A DNA stretch of 64,000 nt from Dyadobacter sp. NIV53 (GTDB lineage Bacteria; Bacteroidota; Bacteroidia; Cytophagales; Spirosomataceae), in contig NZ_CP081299.1 in NCBI RefSeq assembly GCF_019711195.1, forward strand, positions 2,480,001-2,544,000, read 5' to 3'. Positions 1 to 8,176 of the stretch are shown here, one piece after another (position 1 is the first letter of the stretch; each line of letters opens with the position of its first letter). Below the pieces are notes generated by a model. The model did no database searches, had not been told where the DNA came from, and was given only the letters and a program-made list of their open reading frames with translations. A program made the translations under genes and the position numbers.

Positions 1-1947
1 GAAACGGGCATTGCTAAAATCAGGGACGATGTAAACGTATTGGAAGCGACAGCGGATTCAAACTCTTCGGGAAAATACATCAATGAGCTTCACTTTCTGA
101 TCAGCCGAAAAATAGACCTGAGCCGGCAAATGGTAGATAGTTTATATAAAACCGGGATACCAGCCGTTGAAAGCCGGATTGCAACTCATGAAGCAATTAA
201 ACTTTCGGAAGTAATTACCAACCTGACACACAAAATTGATACAAGCGGAAGAATTGCGCTTGCACAAAAAATTAAATCTGTTGATAAAAGTGGCCAAAGG
301 GTTTTAAACTGGAACCTGTACATCATTATTTTAGTACTGATTTTGCTCACAGCGGTTTTCCTGATCATTGTCAGCAGAATGAAAAAGCAGGCTGAACTGA
401 TTAGTCAGCTAAATACGAGCGAAAAGAAACTAAAAGAGGCGGCTTTGATCAAGGAGAATTTTCTGGCCAATATGAGCCATGAGATCCGGACGCCGCTGAA
501 TGCAATTCTGGGTTATACCAATTTATTACAAAGGAAAAAACTGGATGAAGATTCCCGCCTTCATGTGACAACGGTTCAGCAGTCGGGAGAAACACTTTTG
601 ACAATTGTCAATGATATTCTGGATCTTTCCAAAATTGAGTCCGGGATGATGCGAATTGAAGAAATTCCGTTCAGTATTAATGGCCTTGTCCATTCCGTTG
701 GTGCCATGTTCCACAATAAAATAGAAGAAAAGGGGCTTAAATTTGAAACTAACATCGATCCATCCATCCCCGATATTCTATTAGGAGACGCCACAAGATT
801 AACACAAATCCTTGTCAATCTGATTGGGAATGCCGCCAAATTTACTTCAGCAGGAAAAATAAAACTGGATATAAAAGGCAAACCGTCGGATTCAAATCAT
901 ATTCTGATAGAGTTTAAAGTTACTGATACCGGAATTGGTATTGAGGAAGAGAAGCTGGAAACCATTTTTGAACGGTTTCGGCAAGCCGAAGATTCTACAA
1001 CACGGAAATATGGCGGCACGGGTTTAGGATTATCCATCGTAAGGGATTTGGTTTATCTGCAAAATGGCAGTATTGACGTAAAAAGTGAATCCGGATTTGG
1101 GACAATTGTACTTTTTACTATTCCATATAAAATCCCGGAACATCACAACAATGCAATTAGATACGAAAATGCCAGTCCTGATATCCATTTTCAAAATAAC
1201 CTCAACATTCTTGTTGCGGAAGACAATGTAATTAATCAGGGATTGATGTCGCGATTTTTACAGGAATGGGGAATAAAAAATTCTATTGCAGAAAACGGTA
1301 AAAAAGCAGTTGAAATGTTAAAAAATGAGCGTTTCGATCTGGTATTTATGGATATTCAAATGCCGGAAATGGACGGTTACACCGCAACGCAGGAAATCAG
1401 GCAAACCCTGAACCTAACTGTTCCCATAATAGCCATGACTGCACACGCAATGGCCGGAGAACGAGAAAAGTGCATTAGTTTCGGTATGAACGAACACATT
1501 TCAAAACCTATCCGGGAAGCCGATTTGAAGCGAATAATAGCTGAATTTACAGGCAACGAACTGAACCATAACTTGGTTACAAACACTTCATTTAAAGAGG
1601 AGAATCAGTACAAAACGATAAACCTTCAATACATGAAGGAGATCAGCAATGGTGATAAAGAATATGAAAAACTGGTAACTGAACAATTTATCGAGCTGGT
1701 ACCAAGAGAATTGGAATCACTCAGAAAAGCCATTGAAAATCAGGATTTTGATAATTTAAAACACATTGCTCACAGTATGAAAACCAGTATTTCAATTATG
1801 GGCCTGGATGCTGTTTTGAATGAATATCTGGATATTATTGAAAACGGTAATCCGACAAATATCAGGTTAATGGAAATTATTGAAAAAATTACCTCAGTTT
1901 GTAACGAAGCGGTCGAAGAAGCGAAAGAATTTAGCAGCCATTTTTAG
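1..1947 (+). CDS. Hybrid sensor histidine kinase with REC and HPt domains (5' end outside window)
   Basis: The reading frame is open from the first base, so the N-terminus lies upstream; the TTG at 40 is not a credible start. Visible residues (numbered from base 1) show a helical, probably CHASE3-like sensor end (about 1-104), one membrane helix (106-126), a HisKA dimerisation region with phosphoacceptor H160 in NMSHEIRTPL, a HATPase_c domain with DTGIGI and GGTGLGLS (338-345), a receiver domain from about 401 with phosphoacceptor D451 in FMDIQMPEMDG and a conserved KP pair, and a C-terminal HPt domain with H591 in AHSMKTS. It should autophosphorylate and relay His-Asp-His, so an unlinked response regulator is expected. 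It ends 18 bases before the MprF-like gene, suggesting one transcript. The family assignment is firm; the signal is unknown. Confidence 0.95.
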   Translation, partial: ETGIAKIRDDVNVLEATADSNSSGKYINELHFLISRKIDLSRQMVDSLYKTGIPAVESRIATHEAIKLSEVITNLTHKIDTSGRIALAQKIKSVDKSGQRVLNWNLYIIILVLILLTAVFLIIVSRMKKQAELISQLNTSEKKLKEAALIKENFLANMSHEIRTPLNAILGYTNLLQRKKLDEDSRLHVTTVQQSGETLLTIVNDILDLSKIESGMMRIEEIPFSINGLVHSVGAMFHNKIEEKGLKFETNIDPSIPDILLGDATRLTQILVNLIGNAAKFTSAGKIKLDIKGKPSDSNHILIEFKVTDTGIGIEEEKLETIFERFRQAEDSTTRKYGGTGLGLSIVRDLVYLQNGSIDVKSESGFGTIVLFTIPYKIPEHHNNAIRYENASPDIHFQNNLNILVAEDNVINQGLMSRFLQEWGIKNSIAENGKKAVEMLKNERFDLVFMDIQMPEMDGYTATQEIRQTLNLTVPIIAMTAHAMAGEREKCISFGMNEHISKPIREADLKRIIAEFTGNELNHNLVTNTSFKEENQYKTINLQYMKEISNGDKEYEKLVTEQFIELVPRELESLRKAIENQDFDNLKHIAHSMKTSISIMGLDAVLNEYLDIIENGNPTNIRLMEIIEKITSVCNEAVEEAKEFSSHF

Positions 1948-1965
1948 TATTTGAATTATATCTTT

Positions 1966-4572
1966 ATGGCAAAATCTATCAGGCTGTTTGCTTTTCTGAA
2001 ACAGAAGGGATTTCCATTTATACGTGAGAACGCCAGGATTATCGGCCAGTACGTTTTCACGGTATTTTTCATCGGTTTGGGTATCTGGTTTATCAAACAC
2101 GAAGAAACTGAATTACATCAGGTTAAAAATATATTGCTTACTTCCCGTTGGGAATGGGTAGTAACTGGTATCGTATTGAGTTTGGTTTACATGCTCATTC
2201 AGGGACAGATGTACGTGGCTTCGTTCGCGTCGGTCGGCAGTAAAGTTTCTCTCAATGATTCCCTTATTTTATTTTTAAAACGAAATTTTATCAGTGTATT
2301 TCTTCCGGCCGGAGGAATATCTTCACTGGCTTTTTTTACTGATAACATTGAGAATAAAGGTGTTAATAAATCCCAGATACATTTTGCATCTTCTATTTAT
2401 GGCTTTGTAGGCATACTTTCGGTAGTGGTTGTAGCGATTCCCGCTTTTGCTTTTGCCATATTTCGGGGAGGCGTTGGTGCAGGCGAATGGATCGCATTGG
2501 GTTCTGTTTTTATTTTGACAGGCCTGGTTTATCTGCTATACAGATCTGTAATAACAAAAGGGATAATTTACTGTACACTCATTCGGTTTTTCCCATCTGC
2601 CGAAGTCTATTTTGAAGATCTTCTTAGTAATAAAATTAATAAAAAACATTTTTTACTGACCGTCTTATACAGCGTTTTAATTGAACTGACCGGCATTACC
2701 CATGTGTACATTGCGATGGTTGCGCTGCGGTTGGAACCCTCTCTTTTTGCTGCCGTGATGAGTTACATTACGGCAGTTATTTTCCTGATCGTTTCTCCAT
2801 TTTTACGTGGACTTGGTGCAATTGAAGTTTCCATGAGCCTGATTCTGGTACGTTTTGGATTTACAGACGCAGCAGCTATTTCGATTACTTTTTTCTATCG
2901 TTTTCTTGAATTCTGGTTGCCGCTGATTACGGGTGCATTAAGCTTTTTATTGAAGATCAATAAGTTACTGATGCGCATTTTCCCAGCTTTGTTATTGCTT
3001 CTTCTCGGCATTGTTAATATCATTTCCGTACTGACCCCTGCTATAAGTCAGCGACTGCAATTCCTGCATAATTTCCTGCCTGTAAGTGCCATTACAGCTT
3101 CTAACTATTTTGTATTGATTACCGGTTTATTCCTGTTGGTAACCGCAGCTTTTATGCTGAAAGGATTACGAATGGCCTGGTTTTTCGCTTTGACTTTGTG
3201 CATACTCTCTGTTATAGGAAACCTCACGAAAGCAATTGATTATGAGGAAGCCATATTTGCATTAGGTGTAATTATCATTCTTTTTGTTTCAAGAAAAGAA
3301 TATTACATCAAAAACAACCGAAAGCTGGGCATAATCGGCATTCAAACTACTCTTTTAAGTTGTCTGGCTGTGTTACTTTATGGTTGTATTGGTTTTTATT
3401 TTCTGGATGAAAAACATTTTAATATTGATTTCAGCTGGCCGGAATCGATACGGTACACTTTTCAAAATTTTGTGCTGACCGGAAGCGAGAAACTGGTTCC
3501 GCAGGATGCATTCGCCACGGACTTTCTATATTCTATCAATATCAGCGGCATTTTATGCATTACTTTTCTGATTTATACACTTGTGCGTCCGTATATCATG
3601 AAGGTTACTATTGGTGCGGATGATCTGGTTTGGGCGAAATCGCAATTGATAAAATATGGAAATTCAGGACTTGATTATTTTAAAGCTTATCCGGATAAGT
3701 TGATCTTTAAACCTGAAACTGCTGAAGGCTTTATTGCATATCGTGTAACCGGGAATTTTGCTGTGGTGCTGGAATGTCCGGTCGGGCCGGGAGAATCTAT
3801 AAAAGCATGTATACTTGCATTTGACAAGTACTGTTTTGAGAGCGGATTAAAAAGTCTGTATTATCGGGTTCCGGAAGAAAACCTGGACGCGTTCCAGGGT
3901 AAAAAAAAGTTATTCCTTGGACAGGAAGGGATCATGGATCTTACAAAGTTTTCATTGGAAGGCGGAGCAAAAAAATCGATCCGGAATGCTTTAAAAAAAG
4001 TTTCGGAAAAAGGATTTCATACCCAGATATACAATGCTCCGATTAGCAATGAAGTATTGGAAAAATTAAAATCTGTTTCAGATGAATGGCTTGATGATAC
4101 AGAACGAAGCGAAATTGTGTTTTCTCAGGGCATGTTTCTTCGGGAAGAATTGCAGCAGCAAACGATCATTACCGTTGAAAGTGTTGAGGATAAAATCGTT
4201 GCTTTTCTCAATATTATTCCTGACTATGCCAAAGGTGAGGGGACTTATGATTTGATCCGTAAAACCAAAGATGCGCCTAACGGGGTAATTGATTTCATAA
4301 CAGTTGAAATGTTTAATTATTTGAAAAAGGAAGGTTATTCTTTTGTTAATCTGGGATTTGCACCACTTTCGGGCATTGCAGATCCGCGTAATTTTCCGGA
4401 AAGATCCATGAAGTTTGCTTATGAGAAAATCAGGTCATTTTCGCATTATAAGGGTTTAAGGGATTTCAAAGAAAAGTTTTCACCTGTCTGGCATAACAAG
4501 TATCTGATTTACGATCAGGATTATGATTTATTCAAAGTCCCGGCGGTACTGACCAATGTGATTAAGCCTTAG
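1966..4572 (+). CDS. mprF: MprF-like phosphatidylglycerol lysyltransferase/flippase
   Basis: This 868-residue inner-membrane protein has a long multi-helix N-terminal half (LPG_synthase_TM/UPF0104-like flippase part, roughly residues 1-540) and a soluble C-terminal DUF2156 acyltransferase-like domain (about 545-868) with the MprF-type NLGFAPLSG motif near the end. MprF enzymes transfer lysine (or alanine) from aminoacyl-tRNA to phosphatidylglycerol and flip the product outward, which lowers the negative charge of the membrane and gives resistance to cationic peptides. I chose ATG 1966 over an in-frame TTG at 1951 because ATG gives a normal basic N-terminus and leaves a short gap after the kinase. 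The amino acid used cannot be told from sequence. A REP hairpin with a T-run (4625-4650) follows and may act as terminator. Confidence 0.88.
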   Translation: MAKSIRLFAFLKQKGFPFIRENARIIGQYVFTVFFIGLGIWFIKHEETELHQVKNILLTSRWEWVVTGIVLSLVYMLIQGQMYVASFASVGSKVSLNDSLILFLKRNFISVFLPAGGISSLAFFTDNIENKGVNKSQIHFASSIYGFVGILSVVVVAIPAFAFAIFRGGVGAGEWIALGSVFILTGLVYLLYRSVITKGIIYCTLIRFFPSAEVYFEDLLSNKINKKHFLLTVLYSVLIELTGITHVYIAMVALRLEPSLFAAVMSYITAVIFLIVSPFLRGLGAIEVSMSLILVRFGFTDAAAISITFFYRFLEFWLPLITGALSFLLKINKLLMRIFPALLLLLLGIVNIISVLTPAISQRLQFLHNFLPVSAITASNYFVLITGLFLLVTAAFMLKGLRMAWFFALTLCILSVIGNLTKAIDYEEAIFALGVIIILFVSRKEYYIKNNRKLGIIGIQTTLLSCLAVLLYGCIGFYFLDEKHFNIDFSWPESIRYTFQNFVLTGSEKLVPQDAFATDFLYSINISGILCITFLIYTLVRPYIMKVTIGADDLVWAKSQLIKYGNSGLDYFKAYPDKLIFKPETAEGFIAYRVTGNFAVVLECPVGPGESIKACILAFDKYCFESGLKSLYYRVPEENLDAFQGKKKLFLGQEGIMDLTKFSLEGGAKKSIRNALKKVSEKGFHTQIYNAPISNEVLEKLKSVSDEWLDDTERSEIVFSQGMFLREELQQQTIITVESVEDKIVAFLNIIPDYAKGEGTYDLIRKTKDAPNGVIDFITVEMFNYLKKEGYSFVNLGFAPLSGIADPRNFPERSMKFAYEKIRSFSHYKGLRDFKEKFSPVWHNKYLIYDQDYDLFKVPAVLTNVIKP

Positions 4573-4618
4573 ATATTGGCATATATTCACGTACTCAACA
4601 GGTTTTCATTCATAAAAG

Positions 4619-4740
4619 CCCGCTAACCCCGATTTGCAATCGGGGTTTTCATGGCTTCGCGTTTGTAACGCGTGTTAAAATTATATAAGCGCGTTACAAA
4701 CGCGAAGCTAATACCACCCCGATTGCAAATCGGGGCGAGC
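4619..4740. repeat. Mirrored REP/BIME-like palindrome unit, downstream of RAYT
   Basis: The unit holds four hairpins in mirror order: CCCCGATTTGCAATCGGGG, then an element built on GCGTTTGTAACGC, then GCGTTACAAACGC, then CCCCGATTGCAAATCGGGG, ending GCGAGC. It stops exactly where the stop codon (complement TTA at 4741) of the transposase begins. A near-identical unit lies on the other side of the gene at 5345-5462. Paired REP sequences around a RAYT gene are the expected arrangement for this transposase family. The first hairpin is followed by TTTT and could terminate the mprF transcript. Confidence 0.85.
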
Positions 4741-5295
4741 TTAGCTATACAAAAACTCCACTTTCAACAACCCTTTTAATCCGGCATAATCTCTTGCAGA
4801 ACTAAACAAATAATGTTCTGCCTCTTCTACAATCATTGCCCGTACAGGATTTTGATGAATATAATGCAGCTTCGTTTTTGCAAAATCATAATTATAACAT
4901 TCTTCGGCATGATTGCCATCTTGCCAAAATTTGTAATCCTTGACATTTTGTTTAAACTTTCCTGCGTACTGAAATCTATACAGCATCCATTCTTTACGGC
5001 TTTCAATCTCAAATTCTATAGCTGCAACTATTTGCTTTGATGTATATTTTTTCATATCCCGAAGTATATCAGACAAAAGGAAACCCTCCTCGGCAGCTGC
5101 CAATAAATGCAGGTGATTGGACATAAGGCACCATCCATATATTTTTAGACCTTTTTCTTCCTGACAATAACAAAGCGAATCAATTATTTTTAGCTTATGT
5201 TCTTTTCTTGTGAAAACATCAACCCAGTCTACCACTGTCATAGTTAAGAAATAGAGCTCGTTTTGATTTCTGATGAAGTACTGATGTGAAGCCAT
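4741..5295 (-). CDS. REP-associated tyrosine transposase (RAYT, Y1_Tnp family)
   Basis: This 184-residue protein carries the HUH-type metal site H61-L-H63 in LMSNHLHLL and, as likely nucleophile, Y145 in KLHYIHQNPVRA, the YIxxNP block typical of RAYTs. Proteins of this family cut and rejoin single-stranded REP hairpins and are usually single-copy and domesticated rather than self-spreading. Here the gene is bracketed by two mirrored palindrome units, the downstream one touching its stop codon. Other copies of the same palindromes, some decayed, occur at 11369, 12245 and 12312, which supports past activity in this genome. Length is ordinary for the family and the frame is intact. Confidence 0.9.
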   Translation of the reverse strand: MASHQYFIRNQNELYFLTMTVVDWVDVFTRKEHKLKIIDSLCYCQEEKGLKIYGWCLMSNHLHLLAAAEEGFLLSDILRDMKKYTSKQIVAAIEFEIESRKEWMLYRFQYAGKFKQNVKDYKFWQDGNHAEECYNYDFAKTKLHYIHQNPVRAMIVEEAEHYLFSSARDYAGLKGLLKVEFLYS

Positions 5296-5344
5296 TTAAA
5301 TATAATTTTTGCCTTTAGACGAGCCTGGAAGTTTTTTGTAACAA

Positions 5345-5462
5345 ACTAACCCCGATTTGCAATCGGGGTTTTCATGGCTTCGTGTTTGTAACGCGTCTAA
5401 AAATACATAAGCGCGTTACAAACGCGAAGCTAATACCACCCCGATTGCAAATCGGGGCGAGC
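5345..5462. repeat. Mirrored REP/BIME-like palindrome unit, upstream of RAYT
   Basis: Almost a copy of the unit at 4619-4740, in the same orientation, with the same four hairpins and a single-base change in the GCTTCG(T)GTTTGTAACGCG element. The two units form direct repeats around the transposase gene. Confidence 0.85.
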
Positions 5463-5748
5463 TGCGAGCTGAGTGATATCTCACCGACACTTTCCCCTTT
5501 TCTAACGACAATTATCAGTCATATACCGATGTCCGTTTTACTGATTCATGAGATTCAAATACTTTTATTGAGTAGTTATTACGGAACCGAAAATTACTTG
5601 TGAAGCAAATGGAGATATCGTGGCAAAATATTCAAATATCAAATAAAAAAAATTATATTTATTCACATTACAAGTCAGAATAATATCTGAAATAGATTAA
5701 TATCTGAAATATAGTTTTACCACACTTTTCTTAATACCAACTCATCTA
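5463..5748. other. Non-coding region upstream of the metal efflux operon
   Basis: These 286 bases hold no credible gene. They are AT-rich towards the efflux operon and contain the tandem 14-base repeat described separately at 5681-5714. The promoter of the operon should lie here, but I could not place a convincing -33/-7 pair. Confidence 0.6.
5681..5714. promoter_or_regulatory. Tandem direct repeat before efflux operon, candidate regulator site
   Basis: TAATATCTGAAATA occurs twice, at 5681 and 5698, with a 17-base period, 35 bases before the first efflux gene. Direct repeats at this place can be response-regulator sites; the assignment is inference. Confidence 0.35.
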
Positions 5749-7020
5749 ATGAAAAGAATAACTATCTCTCTTCTGCTATATCTGGCTATTATTTTGCCAG
5801 GTTACAGCCAGGATACGCTCCGGCTTACGCTCGAACAGGCGCAGGAACAATTTATCCAAAAAAACTTTGCACTTATTGCCCAGAAGTTCAATGTCAACAT
5901 CGCCGAAGCTGGTGTTCAACAGGCCAGACTCTGGTACAATCCCAACCTGTTTGTCGAAACCAATCTGTACAACGGTTACACCCATAAAGTACTTCCGTTT
6001 GGAAAACAAACCGACCTGATTAATCCGACTGGCGGTGTTTTTAACATTCAGTTACAGCAGGTTTTAAGCCTGACAGCCAGCCGCAGCAAACTCGTCAAAC
6101 TGGCCGAATCCAACGTTGCTTTGCAGCAATCCGCTTTTCAGGATGTAATGCGCAATGTACGCTTTACTTTGGCTCAGACATTTGGGAACCTGGTTAATGA
6201 GCAAGCTAAATTAAAGATGCTGGACCTGGAAAGAGCCAGGCTGGAAAGTCTGCTTGCTGCTTTTCGTGCACAATTGAAGTTAGGCGTTATTGCTCCTTAT
6301 GAAGTAACACGCATTGAATTGGAACAAAAGAATTTCGAAAAAGACCAATCCACCCTGAATGTTCAAATAGCACAGGACGAAGCAATTATGCGTGTATTGC
6401 TTTCACAGGGAGGAACAGTATATATTGTTGCGGATGATAGTACAGCAGGCAATCAGAATAGCCCCGGATTGAGCCAGCTTCTTGACTTAGCTTTTGCCAA
6501 CCGTCCTGATTTACAAGTTGCACAACAACAAATTTTATATAATCAGAACAACCTTACGTATCAGAAATCACTGGCGACGCCCAATCTGACAATCGGAGCT
6601 GATTATCAGCGCCTGGGTTCAGCTTTTCCACATTATGTAGGTGCACAGGTATTGATGGACCTGCCGGTCAGGAATAAAAACCAGGGAAATATTCAAAGCG
6701 CAAAAGTAGGTATCGACCAGTCTAAAACCACTGCTGAACTTAGTCATTTACAGGTTGAACAGGACGTGGTAGCGGCAGCGCGTCAATATCAGGAAGCTAT
6801 TTCATTACAACAAAAACTGACTCCTGAATATTTGCAAAGTATTGAAGAAATATCAAAAAACGCCACCGAAGATTACGCCAAACGTATTATTGATCTTGTA
6901 AGTTTTATTGACAAGATCAGAGCTTACCGAGATGCGCAACTCAATTTAATTGATCTTAAAAATGATCTTTTTCAGGCTCGCCAGCAACTCAATTTTGTGA
7001 CTAATTCTAAAACATTTTAA
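5749..7020 (+). CDS. TolC/CzcC-type outer-membrane efflux protein
   Basis: This 423-residue protein begins with a signal peptide (MKRITISLLLYLAIILPGYS, cleaved near residue 20) and continues with two long, alpha-helical, Gln/Ala/Leu-rich segments (about 25-215 and 235-420) as in outer-membrane efflux proteins, which form a trimeric barrel and periplasmic tunnel. Length is typical for CzcC/CusC relatives. It is the first gene of a tight operon with the adaptor (13-base gap) and the RND pump. Its role is to carry the exported ion across the outer membrane. Confidence 0.9.
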   Translation: MKRITISLLLYLAIILPGYSQDTLRLTLEQAQEQFIQKNFALIAQKFNVNIAEAGVQQARLWYNPNLFVETNLYNGYTHKVLPFGKQTDLINPTGGVFNIQLQQVLSLTASRSKLVKLAESNVALQQSAFQDVMRNVRFTLAQTFGNLVNEQAKLKMLDLERARLESLLAAFRAQLKLGVIAPYEVTRIELEQKNFEKDQSTLNVQIAQDEAIMRVLLSQGGTVYIVADDSTAGNQNSPGLSQLLDLAFANRPDLQVAQQQILYNQNNLTYQKSLATPNLTIGADYQRLGSAFPHYVGAQVLMDLPVRNKNQGNIQSAKVGIDQSKTTAELSHLQVEQDVVAAARQYQEAISLQQKLTPEYLQSIEEISKNATEDYAKRIIDLVSFIDKIRAYRDAQLNLIDLKNDLFQARQQLNFVTNSKTF

Positions 7021-7033
7021 CCTCATCTAACTC

Positions 7034-8170
7034 ATGAAATTCATTTTAAATAATATAAGCTTTCGGCTTTCGGCAGTCGGCTTTCGGCGGACAGTGAAAC
7101 TTGCATTCATCATGACTCTTACTGCATGCTGGCTAGCGGCTTGTACTAAGTCAGAGAAACCACAGGAAGCAGAAACAAAGGATACAGAATCAGGATTCAG
7201 GACCGATACGGTAGCATTACGAAATTTTGAAGAAGAGATCCAGTTTACAGGTTCTGTTTCATTCGACGAGAAAAAAGTTGATAAAGTGTATCCGATAGTA
7301 AGTGGAAACGTACTGGATGTGAAGGCAGATTTGGGTGCGTATGTACAAAAGGGTCAGGTATTGGCAACTGTACAAAGCGGTGATGTCAGCGATTTTTTAA
7401 AAGACCAGAATACTGCGAAAGCAAATTATGACATTGCTAAACGGAATGCTGATAATGTTGAACAACTGTATAAAACCAAATTCTCTTCCGAAAACGATCT
7501 GACCAATGCACGTAAACAACTTGAAATTGCAGGTTCAGAACTGGAACGATCTACACAGGTTTTGAAATTATATGGCGGCGCATCAACGGGTAAAACGCCG
7601 GTTTTCAGTGTAAAATCGCCTGAAAGCGGTTATGTTGTAGAACGCAATGTGAATCCTGAAATGCAGATCCGTTCCGACAACTCTGACCCGCTGTTTACCA
7701 TTTCAAATCTGAACGATGTTTGGGTGCTAATCAACATTTATGAATCTGATATTCAGGCGGTAAAACAAGGACAGCAGGTAAACATCACTACGTTAGCTTA
7801 TCCCGACAAAGTATTTACCGGAACAATTTCCAATATCAGCCAGGTGGTTGATAATGAAAGTAAAGTATTACAGGCACGCGTCGTTTTGCGCAATCCAAAC
7901 GGAATGCTCAAACCCGATATGTTCTGTACGATCAGACTTCATATTGAAAAGCCCGAAAAACTTTTGGCAGTAAATCCTATTTCGGTCATTTTTAGCCAGG
8001 ATAAATACTTTGTGATCAAGGAAGTAAAAAAAGGGGAATACAAATCTGTTCCGGTTGAAATCCTTAAAAACACTTCAAAATATATGTACATCAAAGGCGC
8101 TTTGGAACACGGGGATGTAATTGTGACCGAAGGCGCACTGATGTTATTCAGCGAACTAACTGACAACTGA
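7034..8170 (+). CDS. RND periplasmic adaptor lipoprotein (CusB/CzcB-like membrane fusion protein)
   Basis: The product has a lipobox LAAC (Cys at residue 37 from this start), a beta-barrel and lipoyl half-motif region (VYPIVSGNVLDVKADLGAYVQ), a helical hairpin (about 120-175), a second lipoyl half, and C-terminal beta-barrel and membrane-proximal domains. It bridges the pump and the outer-membrane channel and, in this family, can deliver the metal ion. The start is open to doubt. From ATG 7034 the n-region is long and is encoded partly by a CTTTCGG word repeat (7058-7089). An in-frame GTG at 7094 would give a textbook lipoprotein signal, KLAFIMTLTACWLAAC. The pump gene starts 6 bases downstream. 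Confidence 0.88.
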   Translation: MKFILNNISFRLSAVGFRRTVKLAFIMTLTACWLAACTKSEKPQEAETKDTESGFRTDTVALRNFEEEIQFTGSVSFDEKKVDKVYPIVSGNVLDVKADLGAYVQKGQVLATVQSGDVSDFLKDQNTAKANYDIAKRNADNVEQLYKTKFSSENDLTNARKQLEIAGSELERSTQVLKLYGGASTGKTPVFSVKSPESGYVVERNVNPEMQIRSDNSDPLFTISNLNDVWVLINIYESDIQAVKQGQQVNITTLAYPDKVFTGTISNISQVVDNESKVLQARVVLRNPNGMLKPDMFCTIRLHIEKPEKLLAVNPISVIFSQDKYFVIKEVKKGEYKSVPVEILKNTSKYMYIKGALEHGDVIVTEGALMLFSELTDN

Positions 8171-8176
8171 TCTGCC

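Noticed and set aside
5382..5603. 73-codon plus-strand frame across the REP unit
   Set aside because: It is made largely of the palindromic repeat and has no similarity to a known family.
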